Source of the DNA: Alphaproteobacteria bacterium
Lineage (GTDB): Bacteria; Pseudomonadota; Alphaproteobacteria; Caulobacterales; Hyphomonadaceae
NCBI GenBank assembly: GCA_018827375.1
Contig: JAHJYW010000042.1
Span: forward strand, 62,001 to 126,000
Reading direction: 5' to 3'
DNA length: 64,000 nt
Every line of letters begins with the position of its first letter. The stretch's first letter is position 1. Below the pieces are notes generated by a model. The model had not been told where the DNA came from. It worked only from the letters and a program-made list of their open reading frames with translations, and did no database searches. Made by a program: the position numbers and the translations under genes. Positions 50,738 through 58,782 of the stretch are shown here, piece by piece.

Positions 50738-50805
50738 GAGGCGTTGGGTGATGGTGGGTGTCTCCAAGAGAAGACAACGCCAAGATCGCCCGAATTGGTT
50801 AACGC
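50707..50805 (-). ncRNA. Candidate small RNA upstream of the terminator (tentative)
   Basis: The stretch between tRNA-Cys and tRNA-Asn ends in a strong terminator. Just before it lie a second possible stem, GGCGTTG with CAACGCC, and an unpaired C-rich stretch containing CACCCACCATCACCC, all on the minus strand. It contains no convincing ORF. The 5' end is a guess; it could instead be the trailer of tRNA-Cys. Confidence 0.3.
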
Positions 50806-50884
50806 GCCGTAAATGATTAACCCGCAAAGGCGCAAAATTAGCGCAAGAGTGCGTTAAGGATGATCCAAGGATGTGGAATTTGTC

Positions 50885-50958
50885 TGGAGGCTCCACCCGG
50901 AATCGAACCGGGGTGCGCGGATTTGCAATCCGCTGCGTCACCACTCCGCCATAGAGCC
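50885..50958 (-). tRNA. tRNA-Cys (GCA), CCA encoded
   Basis: A cloverleaf on the minus strand: acceptor GGCTCTA/TGGAGCC (one T-G pair), anticodon arm GCGGA-TTGCAAA-TCCGC giving GCA, and T arm CCCGG-TTCGATT-CCGGG. Discriminator T is at 50888 and CCA at 50885-50887. Confidence 0.97.
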
Positions 50959-51104
50959 TGACCAGAGGCGCGTCACTAGCAAGCAAAAGGCAGGCTTTCA
51001 ATCAGCGTTTTCAGCCCCCGTGCGTTTATCGCGCATTGCACGGGGCGCGGCCCATGCTAAAGGGCGGTTCTAGTCCTTACTTACCAAGAGGAAAGCACGC
51101 GCCC

Positions 51105-51758
51105 ATGAGCTTTGACGCAGCCCGCGAAATCATGGTGGATAGCCAGATCCGTCCGAATGATGTCACCGATGCGCCGATTGTCTCGGCTTTCCTGCGCACG
51201 CCGCGTGAAGCTTTCGTGCCGAACTCCCGCAAGTCGGTTGCCTATTCCGAAATGGAAATCGCGACATCGCCGGGCCGTTCGCTCTGGATTCCGCGTGATA
51301 CGGCCAAGCTCATCAAGCTGGCCGCGATTCGCCCGACAGATATTGTCCTCGTGATCGGCGCAGGCGCGGGCTACGAAGCGGCCCTCATCAGTCACCTGTC
51401 CGAAACCGTCATTGCGCTCGAAGAGACGACTGAACTGGTTGATGCCATGTCCGAGCGTTTTGCCACACTGGGCCTGGATCGCGCTGTCGCGGTTGAAGGC
51501 AAGATCGAAGCTGGCATGCCTGACCAGGCGCCGTTCGACGTGATTTATGTTTGCGGCATGGTCGAAGTCGTTCCGGACGCCTGGACCGCGCAACTGGCCG
51601 ATGGCGGACGTCTGGCGGCGGTTGTCATGGAGCGCGAAGGCCTTGGCCGCGGCAAAGTGTTCACCAAGTCAGGTGACACGGTTGCGGCGCGCGACGGGTT
51701 TGACGCCTTCCCTCCCAAATTCGAGCAATTCAATCATAAGCAGGCCTTCGTTTTCTGA
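51105..51758 (+). CDS. Protein-L-isoaspartate methyltransferase-like protein
   Basis: A 217-residue Rossmann-fold protein of the Pcm family, with MVDSQIRPNDVTD, REAFVP, SPGRSLWIPRDTAKL and the SAM-binding stretch VLVIGAGAGYEAALIS. Canonical PCMT has GSGSGY at the SAM loop; GAGAGY here is a mild variant. It belongs to the divergent alphaproteobacterial group found next to TolC genes and may not repair isoaspartate. ATG 51105 follows AAGAGGAAA. Confidence 0.85.
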   Translation: MSFDAAREIMVDSQIRPNDVTDAPIVSAFLRTPREAFVPNSRKSVAYSEMEIATSPGRSLWIPRDTAKLIKLAAIRPTDIVLVIGAGAGYEAALISHLSETVIALEETTELVDAMSERFATLGLDRAVAVEGKIEAGMPDQAPFDVIYVCGMVEVVPDAWTAQLADGGRLAAVVMEREGLGRGKVFTKSGDTVAARDGFDAFPPKFEQFNHKQAFVF

Positions 51759-51817
51759 AGCTGGCTGCGCTGATTGCCCGCATCAGAGGATTAATGCCCA
51801 GCATTTAAGACTCCCGA

Positions 51818-51859
51818 AAAGTGAACAGTGTTCACTTTCTATTCGGGTGTCGCTATATG
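51818..51859 (+). promoter_or_regulatory. tolC promoter with TetR-type operator
   Basis: Arms AAAGTGAACA (51818-51827) and TGTTCACTTT (51829-51838) form a perfect 10-bp inverted repeat around one base. A -35 candidate TTCACT (51831-51836) lies inside the right arm, and a -10 candidate TATATG (51854-51859) follows after 17 bp. The repeat therefore covers the -35 element, as expected for a repressor site; its form resembles TetR/AcrR operators. Confidence 0.62.
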
Positions 51860-51893
51860 ATGCTGCTGAAACCGGGTTATCAAGGAGCTCAGG

Positions 51894-53198
51894 ATGCGTC
51901 TGAAGTATCGTTGCCTTATGGGCGCGGCGGTCGTCGCCAGCATTGTCGGAAGCTCTGCTACGGCGGAAACGCTGGATCAGGCCATTGCCTCGGCCTTTGC
52001 AACGAATCCCCAGCTCGACATTCAGCGCTATGAAACAGATGTGGCGCGTGAAAGTCTGGCGCAGGCCCGCTCAGGCGGCCGCGCAACGGTCGATGTCGTC
52101 GGCAGCGCCGGATACGAATATGTCGATACGACCTCGCCCTTCGCGTTCGGGCTTGGCGACCGGCCGATTGCCTCTGCACAGGTTCAGGCCGTGCAGCCGC
52201 TTTATACCGGCGGCCGTGTCAGTGCCGGCATCCGTCAGGCAAAGGCGGGCATCAATGCCGCCAAATCGCAGTATGACGCCGCCCAGCAGGACATGATCCT
52301 TCAGGTCGTGACGGCCTATGTCGATGTGCGAAGCGACCGTGAGGCTGTGTCGATCCGCAAGAACAATGTTGATGTTACGGGCGAGCAGGTCCGCGCCGCG
52401 GATGACCGATTCGAAGTGGGCGTTGTGACACGGACGGACGTTTCACTCTCCAAGGCGCGCCTTGAAGGTGCCCGCGCGGCGCTAGCCGGAGCCGAGGCCG
52501 CGCTTGAGGCAAGCGAAGCCAATTACCAGTTTCTCACCAGCCTCAAGCCGGGCGACTTGCCCCCGCCACCGCCTGTGCCGCCCCTGCCAGGCTCGGTGGA
52601 CGAAGCTGTGCTCATCGCCCTTGATGGTAACCCTGACATTCAGGCCGCTCGCCATTCCGAGCGGGCTGCCAACGAAGCCATTGCGGTTGCCAAATCGCAG
52701 TACCGGCCACAGATCAGCATTGTCGGCACAGCTGGTGTCGAGCAAACGTACGGCGATCCGGAACAGCGCAACACGAGCGTTTCCGCCGTCGCGCAGGGCC
52801 GGATTCCCATTCTCTCGGGTGGCCTGATCAAGAGCCAGGTCAGCGAAGCGCGTCTGCGCCGCGATCAGGCGCGCCAGCAGATTGACCTGCTTGAGCGCCA
52901 GGTGCGCGCTCAGATCGCACAGGCCTGGTACGGTTATGATGCGTCCCTGCGCGCGATCGAGGCGTCCCGCCGTCAGGTCGACGCTGCCGAAATCGCGTAT
53001 GATGGCGCCAAGGAAGAACTGGCTGTCGGAGTTCGCACCACGCTGGACGTTCTGGACCAGGAACAGCAGTTGTTCGAAGCGCGGCTCGCGCTGGTTCAGT
53101 CTGAGCGTGACGCCTATGTTGCGGCATTCCGCCTGCTGCGTGCGGCCGGTGAGCTGGACAAGCCTATTCCGACTGGAGCCGCACCCGAATCTGAATAG
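51894..53198 (+). CDS. TolC-family outer-membrane channel protein
   Basis: A 434-residue TolC-like protein. A signal peptide (MRLKYRCLMGAAVV..., probable cleavage after SSATA) precedes ETLDQAIASAFATNPQLD. The two repeated halves with long helices include AVQPLYTGGRVSAGIRQAKAG and GRIPILSGGLIKSQVSEA, typical of the beta-barrel segments. It exports proteins or drugs together with inner-membrane pumps. An AAGGAG site lies 6 bp before ATG 51894. Confidence 0.93.
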   Translation: MRLKYRCLMGAAVVASIVGSSATAETLDQAIASAFATNPQLDIQRYETDVARESLAQARSGGRATVDVVGSAGYEYVDTTSPFAFGLGDRPIASAQVQAVQPLYTGGRVSAGIRQAKAGINAAKSQYDAAQQDMILQVVTAYVDVRSDREAVSIRKNNVDVTGEQVRAADDRFEVGVVTRTDVSLSKARLEGARAALAGAEAALEASEANYQFLTSLKPGDLPPPPPVPPLPGSVDEAVLIALDGNPDIQAARHSERAANEAIAVAKSQYRPQISIVGTAGVEQTYGDPEQRNTSVSAVAQGRIPILSGGLIKSQVSEARLRRDQARQQIDLLERQVRAQIAQAWYGYDASLRAIEASRRQVDAAEIAYDGAKEELAVGVRTTLDVLDQEQQLFEARLALVQSERDAYVAAFRLLRAAGELDKPIPTGAAPESE

Positions 53199-53200
53199 GG

Positions 53201-53258
53201 TTAACGTCGTCAAGCGGTTGTTAACCGATACATCTTACCGATTAACCTGTATTGATTC
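53201..53258 (+). promoter_or_regulatory. popZ leader: spaced TTAAC motifs and a GANTC site
   Basis: Three TTAAC motifs start at 53201, 53221 and 53242, 20 and 21 bp apart, and the last two read TTAACC. A GATTC (GANTC) site is at 53254-53258, 26 bp before the popZ ATG. TTAACC resembles a CtrA half-site and GANTC is the CcrM target, so cell-cycle control is plausible but unproven. Confidence 0.45.
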
Positions 53259-53284
53259 TGATGGGTAAAGAGTAAGGGGCTGAG

Positions 53285-53950
53285 ATGGCCAACGAAGCGC
53301 ACAAGGAACCGACGATGGAGGAAATCCTCGCGTCGATCCGCAAGATAATTTCAGAGGACGATGCCAGCACGGCCCGCCGTCCCGGTGCGCCAACGCCAGT
53401 GCGCGAAGAGGCGATCGAAGAAGAGAGTGATGACGGTTTCTCCGACATGACTTTTGATTCTGCTGAGGACGACCTTGATGAAGGGATGTTCGAGGCTGAA
53501 GAAGACGACACCTTCGTCGTTGAAGAGCCAGAAGTCGTTGCCGAGGAGAGCGAGCCGGAACCCACCGATTCGTTTGAAGAACTGCTCAGCGCAGCACGCT
53601 CTGTCGAAGATCCTGAACCAGCGCTCATGTTCCGCCATGAGCCAGAGCCAGAACCCATTCCGGAACCTGCCCCCCTTCCAAAAGCCTACGCTCCCACGGA
53701 GAATGAAATGCCCGCCAGCGCCCGCTACCAGCAGACCGTCCTGACCGACGACTCAACGTCCGATGCCGCCGCCGGCTCGCTCGGCAAGCTGATTTCCAAG
53801 ATGGATTTCGGTGGCGACAACACGATCGAGGGCCTCGTTCGCGAGCTTCTCAAGCCGATGATCAAGGAATGGCTCGACGCCAATCTGCCAAGCATAGTCG
53901 ATGAAAAGGTCGAAGCGGAAGTACAGCGCATCGCCCGCATGGCGCGCTAG
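53285..53950 (+). CDS. popZ: PopZ-like polar organising protein (DUF2497)
   Basis: A 221-residue protein with the PopZ layout. The N-terminal helix EPTMEEILASIRKIISED (8-25) binds client proteins. A long acidic, proline-rich disordered linker follows (about 26-140, e.g. EPEPEPIPEPAPLP). A C-terminal block (about 165-221) with SLGKLISKMDFGG, IEGLVRELLKPMIKEWLDAN and LPSIVDEKVEAEVQRIARM drives assembly. In Caulobacter PopZ tethers the centromere at the pole and recruits signalling proteins. The linker is longer than in the 177-residue Caulobacter protein. valS follows. Confidence 0.9.
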   Translation: MANEAHKEPTMEEILASIRKIISEDDASTARRPGAPTPVREEAIEEESDDGFSDMTFDSAEDDLDEGMFEAEEDDTFVVEEPEVVAEESEPEPTDSFEELLSAARSVEDPEPALMFRHEPEPEPIPEPAPLPKAYAPTENEMPASARYQQTVLTDDSTSDAAAGSLGKLISKMDFGGDNTIEGLVRELLKPMIKEWLDANLPSIVDEKVEAEVQRIARMAR

Positions 53951-53978
53951 CCTCTCCCGCCAAATTGTTTATAGGGAA

Positions 53979-54011
53979 GGGCGCGCCGCCACCGGTGCGC
54001 CCTTTTCTTTT
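53979..54011 (+). terminator. Terminator between popZ and valS
   Basis: GGGCGC (53979-53984) pairs with GCGCCC (53997-54002) across a 12-base GC-rich loop, followed by TTTTCTTTT. It lies 28 bp after the popZ stop and just before valS, so valS probably has its own promoter or relies on readthrough. Confidence 0.65.
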
Positions 54012-54032
54012 GCCCTGGAATACGCCTGACCC

Positions 54033-56771
54033 ATGCTCGACCAACGATTTGACCCCGCCGAAGCCGAAACCCGCCTCTACAAGGCCTGGGAGAACCGCGG
54101 TTGTTTCAAGCCTTCGGGCGACACCAGCGCGCAGGCCTATTCCATCGTCATCCCGCCGCCGAACGTCACCGGCGTGCTGCACATGGGCCACGCGCTGAAC
54201 AATACGCTTCAGGACGTGCTGGTCCGCTTCGAGCGCATGCGCGGCAAGAACGTGCTCTGGCAAGCCGGTACCGACCATGCAGGCATTGCCACGCAGATGG
54301 TGGTCGAGCGCCAGCTGGCTGAAGCAGGCAATGAAAGCCGCCGCGAAATGGGGCGTGATGCTTTCGTGGACCGCGTCTGGGCGTGGAAAGAGGAATCCGG
54401 CGGCGCCATTGTTGGCCAGCTGAAGCGCCTTGGCGCCTCGTGCGACTGGTCGCGTCTCGCATTCACGATGGGCGACCGGGCAGAGCCTGACAACAACATG
54501 ATGCGCGCCGTCACAAAAGTGTTCGTCGAGCTGTACAAGAAGGGCCTGATCTACCGCGACAAGCGCCTCGTGAATTGGGACCCGCATTTCCAGACGGCGA
54601 TCTCGGACCTCGAAGTCGACCAGCGCGAGGTCAACGGCCACTACTGGCACCTGCGCTATCCGCTGGCCGATGGCGTGACCTATGAGCATCCGGTCAAGGA
54701 CGAGGACGGTAACGTCACCGGTACCGAAACACGCGACTATATCGTCGTCGCCACATCGCGCCCTGAAACCATGCTCGGTGATACCGGGGTGGCGGTGCAT
54801 CCGGAAGATGAGCGCTATGCGGGCCTGATTGGCATGTTCGTTGAGCTGCCCATCGTTGGCCGCCGCGTGCCGATCATTGCGGACGATTATGCGAATCCTG
54901 AAAAAGGCTCCGGCGCGGTGAAGATCACCCCGGCGCATGATTTCAACGACTTTGAGGTCGGCAAGCGGGCGGGTCACACACCGCTGAACATCCTGAACGC
55001 CACGGCGCACATCGTTGATGGTGATGATGCCGATGCGGCCGGTATTCCTGCAGACTATCGCGGCCTCGACCGTTTCGACGCGCGCAAGAAAGTGGTTGAG
55101 GCGTTCGAGGGGCTCGAACTGCTGCAGGAAATCGAGAACCTCAAGATCGAGCAGCCATTCGGCGACCGTTCCAACGTGGTCATCGAGCCGTGGATGACCG
55201 ACCAGTGGTATGTCGACGCGAAGACCATGGCCCAGCCCGCCATCGCGGCTGTGAAAGAGGGCAAGACCCGCTTCGTGCCTGAGAACTGGGAGAAGACCTA
55301 TTACAACTGGATGGACAACATCCAGCCATGGTGCGTCAGCCGCCAGCTCTGGTGGGGACACCGGATCCCGGCTTGGTTTGGTGACGACGGCAAAATCTAC
55401 GTCGCCTATTCGGAAGAAGAAGCCCAGAAACAAGCCGGCAGGGGCGTGAAGCTGAAACAGGACGAGGACGTCCTCGACACATGGTTTTCGTCTGCGCTGT
55501 GGCCATTCTCGACGATGGGCTGGCCGGACAAGACGCCGGAACTGGACGCATTCTATCCCACCGCCACGCTCGTCACGGCGTTCGACATCATTTTCTTCTG
55601 GGTCGCCCGGATGATGATGATGGGCATCGAGTTCATGGGCGAAGTTCCGTTCAAGGATGTCTATATCCACGCCCTCGTCCTCGACGAGAAGGGCCAGAAG
55701 ATGTCCAAATCCAAGGGCAATGTCATGGACCCGCTGGAACTGGTGAACGAATACGGCGCCGATGCGCTGCGCTTCACCATGGGCCGCATGGCCGGGCAGG
55801 GGCGCAACATCCGCCTCTCGAAGCAGGCCGTCGAAAGCAACCGTAACTTCGCGACCAAGCTCTGGAACGCTGCCCGCTTCGCCGAGATGAACGAATGCGG
55901 CGCGCCGGGCGAGATCGATTTTGCGAAAGTGACGAGCCCGGTGAACCGTTGGGTTCTGGGCGAGCTTGCCGCGTGCGAGGCCGAGGCCACCAAAGCCATC
56001 GCTGAATACCGTTTCAACGATGCAGCTGGTGCGCTTTACAAGTTCATCTGGAACGTCCTCTGCGATTGGTATCTCGAACTCATCAAGCCGCTGCTGATGG
56101 GCATGGACGATACGGCCAAGCAGGAAACGCGCGCAGTGTGCGGCTATGTGCTGGATGAGTCGCTGAAGCTGCTCCACCCGTTCATGCCATTCGTGACGGA
56201 AGAGCTGTGGGAGCGCCGCGCCGCGGGCCGCGTGGACGAGCAGGGTTTCCTGATGCTCCAGTCATGGCCGGAATACGATATCGCGCGTGACGCCGAAGCC
56301 GACGACGAGATCCAGTGGGTCATCGACCTGATCACGGAAGTCCGCTCGCTGCGCAATGATCTCGGTGTGCCCGCAGGCTCGAAGATCCCGCTGTCGCTGG
56401 TCAAGGCCGGCCCGGTGGTCGAAGATCGCGCCTACCGGCATGAGGACATCCTGAAGCGCATCGCGCGCCTCGAGGACATTGTTGTCAGTGAGTCTGTCCC
56501 GGATGGTGCCGTCTCAACTGTTGTCGGCGAAACGGTCGTTGCGCTCGGCATTGCGGACCAGATCGACGTGGATGAGGCGCGCAAGCGGCTCGACAAGGAA
56601 ATCGGCCAGCTGGACAAGGACATCGTGTCCACCGAGAAGAAGCTCGGCAACGAGGCGTTTGTATCAAAGGCGCCGCCCGAGATCGTCGAGGAGAACCGCG
56701 AGCGGATCGTCGACTGGACCGGTCGGCGTGAAAAGCTCAAGGCCGCCCGTAAAAGCCTTGAAGACCTCTAG
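54033..56771 (+). CDS. valS: Valyl-tRNA synthetase
   Basis: A 912-residue class I synthetase that charges tRNA-Val. HIGH is HMGH (50-53) after PPPNVTGVL; KMSKS is at 556-560. The editing domain has TSRPETMLGDTGVAVHPED and the C-terminus has the tRNA-binding coiled coil (ARKRLDKEIGQLDKDI). Length and domains are normal. Confidence 0.98.
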   Translation: MLDQRFDPAEAETRLYKAWENRGCFKPSGDTSAQAYSIVIPPPNVTGVLHMGHALNNTLQDVLVRFERMRGKNVLWQAGTDHAGIATQMVVERQLAEAGNESRREMGRDAFVDRVWAWKEESGGAIVGQLKRLGASCDWSRLAFTMGDRAEPDNNMMRAVTKVFVELYKKGLIYRDKRLVNWDPHFQTAISDLEVDQREVNGHYWHLRYPLADGVTYEHPVKDEDGNVTGTETRDYIVVATSRPETMLGDTGVAVHPEDERYAGLIGMFVELPIVGRRVPIIADDYANPEKGSGAVKITPAHDFNDFEVGKRAGHTPLNILNATAHIVDGDDADAAGIPADYRGLDRFDARKKVVEAFEGLELLQEIENLKIEQPFGDRSNVVIEPWMTDQWYVDAKTMAQPAIAAVKEGKTRFVPENWEKTYYNWMDNIQPWCVSRQLWWGHRIPAWFGDDGKIYVAYSEEEAQKQAGRGVKLKQDEDVLDTWFSSALWPFSTMGWPDKTPELDAFYPTATLVTAFDIIFFWVARMMMMGIEFMGEVPFKDVYIHALVLDEKGQKMSKSKGNVMDPLELVNEYGADALRFTMGRMAGQGRNIRLSKQAVESNRNFATKLWNAARFAEMNECGAPGEIDFAKVTSPVNRWVLGELAACEAEATKAIAEYRFNDAAGALYKFIWNVLCDWYLELIKPLLMGMDDTAKQETRAVCGYVLDESLKLLHPFMPFVTEELWERRAAGRVDEQGFLMLQSWPEYDIARDAEADDEIQWVIDLITEVRSLRNDLGVPAGSKIPLSLVKAGPVVEDRAYRHEDILKRIARLEDIVVSESVPDGAVSTVVGETVVALGIADQIDVDEARKRLDKEIGQLDKDIVSTEKKLGNEAFVSKAPPEIVEENRERIVDWTGRREKLKAARKSLEDL

Positions 56772-56811
56772 GTAATCAGTCCATCCTGCCTTCAATGATC
56801 TGGAGGCGGCG

Positions 56812-57846
56812 ATGACAATGAAATCCCTGACGACCTTGGCGGCAGCTGGCCTGTTCCTGGCGGCGTGCGCGACGCCCGTGGTGCCTGAGCCTGCTGCGGC
56901 GCCCGAATGGCACCTCGCGATTCATGGCGGTGCAGGCGTGATCCTGCGCGAGACCATGACCGCCGAAGAAGAGGCAGCCTATGTCGCGGGTCTTAACGCA
57001 GCGATGGAAGCGGGCGCGGCCGTGCTGCGCGAAGGCGGCAGCGCGGTGGACGCCGTGCAGGCCGCGGTCATTCCGATGGAGGACAACCCGCTATTCAATG
57101 CGGGCTATGGCGCCGTCTTCGCGGCCAATGGCACGCATGAACTTGATGCCTCGATCATGGACGGGCGCGACCGCAATGCCGGCGCCGTCGCAGGCGTCAT
57201 GCGCGTGAAAAACCCGATCCTCGCGGCCCGCGCCGTCATGGACAAGTCAGAGCATGTCATGTTCGCCGGGCCGGCAGCAGACCAGTTTGCGGATGTGCAG
57301 GGGCTCGAAATGGTCCTGAACTCGTATTTCGACACAGACCGCAGGCGTGAGGCGCTGGAGCGACTTCTGGAATCACGCGCGGGCACACCGCTTGCTGAAC
57401 GGCGCACGGCCGAGGAACGCTTCGGGACGGTCGGCGCGGTTGCCATGGATAGCGCAGGCAATCTGGCGGCGGCGACCACGACCGGCGGCATGACGGCAAA
57501 GGCGCCGGGCCGCGTCGGTGACGCCCCGCTTATCGGCGCAGCGACCTATGCCGAGAATGGCGTCTGCGCCGTGTCGGCCACCGGGCATGGCGAATATTTC
57601 ATCCGTGTCGGCGTGGCCAAGACAATCTGCGACCGGGTCAAGTTCAAGGGCGAAAGCGTCGGCGAGGCCGCTGGTGTGGCGCTTGGCGAAGTTGCAGCGC
57701 TGGGCGGTGATGGCGGCGTGATCGTGATCGATGGCGCAGGCAATGTGGACTTCGTGTTCAACTCGGCCGGCATGTACCGCGGCGAGATCAGCGCGGCAGG
57801 GTCGTCCACCGCCATCTTCCGTGAGCCAGTACTGGGAGACGAATAG
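56812..57846 (+). CDS. Isoaspartyl peptidase/L-asparaginase-like Ntn hydrolase with lipoprotein signal
   Basis: A 344-residue plant-type asparaginase. The N-terminal WHLAIHGGAGVI and the autoprocessing site FGTVGAVA are clear, with Thr206 the expected nucleophile after cleavage at Gly205-Thr206. TTTGGMTAKAPGRVGDAPLIGA and ATGHGEYFIR complete the site. An N-terminal signal with lipobox LAAC implies export and lipid anchoring. GGAGG precedes ATG 56812. It forms a tight run with the next two genes. Confidence 0.92.
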   Translation: MTMKSLTTLAAAGLFLAACATPVVPEPAAAPEWHLAIHGGAGVILRETMTAEEEAAYVAGLNAAMEAGAAVLREGGSAVDAVQAAVIPMEDNPLFNAGYGAVFAANGTHELDASIMDGRDRNAGAVAGVMRVKNPILAARAVMDKSEHVMFAGPAADQFADVQGLEMVLNSYFDTDRRREALERLLESRAGTPLAERRTAEERFGTVGAVAMDSAGNLAAATTTGGMTAKAPGRVGDAPLIGAATYAENGVCAVSATGHGEYFIRVGVAKTICDRVKFKGESVGEAAGVALGEVAALGGDGGVIVIDGAGNVDFVFNSAGMYRGEISAAGSSTAIFREPVLGDE

Positions 57847-58782
57847 ATGCAAATGCGAGCGCTCGGAAAATCCGGCCTGAAGACGGCGCCTCTCGTGCTT
57901 GGGGGCAATGTGTTTGGATGGACGGCGGACAAGGCAACCTCGTTCGATATTCTTGATGCGCTCATTGATGCGGGGTTCAATGCGGTCGACACGGCGAATG
58001 TCTACTCTCGCTGGGTGCCGGACCATTCGGGCGGTGAGTCGGAGACGGTCATCGGTGAATGGTTTGCCGCGCATGGCAAGCGCGACAAGACGCTGTTGAT
58101 CACCAAGGTCGGCATGGATATGGGTGAGGGCCGCAAGGGGTTGAAGGCGGACTATATCGTCAAGGCCTGCGAGGCCTCGCTGAAGCGTCTGCAGACCGAC
58201 CATATCGATCTCTATCTCTCCCATTCGCCAGATGAAGACACACCGATCGACGAGACGCTGGAAGGGCACCAGCGCCTGATCGATGCGGGGAAAGTGCGGG
58301 CTATTGGCGGCTCCAACTATGACGGGCCGGGGCTCAAGGCTGCGGTAGACGCGGCGGGAGACGGCAAGGCGCGCTATGAGGTGCTGCAGCCCCACTATAA
58401 CCTACTTGTGCGAGATCAGTATGAGGGTGCGCGCGAGGATGTCTGCGTCGCCGAAGGGTTGGGCGTTATTTCATATTTCTCCCTCGCGAGCGGCTTCCTG
58501 ACCGGCAAGTACCGCACCGAAGACGACCTGAAGAAGAGCCCGCGCGGTGGTCAGATGAAGTCTTTGCTGGAAGGGCGAGGCCCCAAAGTGCTGGCTGCTC
58601 TCGACAAGGTTGCTGCGCGGCATGGCGCGACCCAGGCTCAGGTCGCGCTAGCCTGGCTGATGGCGCGTCCGTCGATCACGGCGCCGATTGCAAGCGCCAC
58701 GAGCGTGGCGCAGCTGCAGGAAATCCTGCCCGCAGCATCAATGAACCTTTCCACCGAAGACATGGCTGACCTCGACATATGA
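57847..58782 (+). CDS. Aldo/keto reductase
   Basis: A 311-residue (alpha/beta)8 oxidoreductase using NADPH. The start LGKSGLKTAPLVLGGNVFGW, DTANVYSRW with the catalytic Tyr, the Lys in LITKVGMDMG and YLSHSPD with the His are present, as is the C-terminal cofactor site APIASATSVAQL. It belongs to the YajO/Tas-like group. It starts directly after the upstream stop; substrate unknown. Confidence 0.92.
   Translation: MQMRALGKSGLKTAPLVLGGNVFGWTADKATSFDILDALIDAGFNAVDTANVYSRWVPDHSGGESETVIGEWFAAHGKRDKTLLITKVGMDMGEGRKGLKADYIVKACEASLKRLQTDHIDLYLSHSPDEDTPIDETLEGHQRLIDAGKVRAIGGSNYDGPGLKAAVDAAGDGKARYEVLQPHYNLLVRDQYEGAREDVCVAEGLGVISYFSLASGFLTGKYRTEDDLKKSPRGGQMKSLLEGRGPKVLAALDKVAARHGATQAQVALAWLMARPSITAPIASATSVAQLQEILPAASMNLSTEDMADLDI

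Noticed and set aside
53862-56177. A 771-codon minus-strand open frame opposite valS
   Set aside because: It mirrors valS, has a His/Arg-rich composition typical of antisense frames, and lacks any domain signature.
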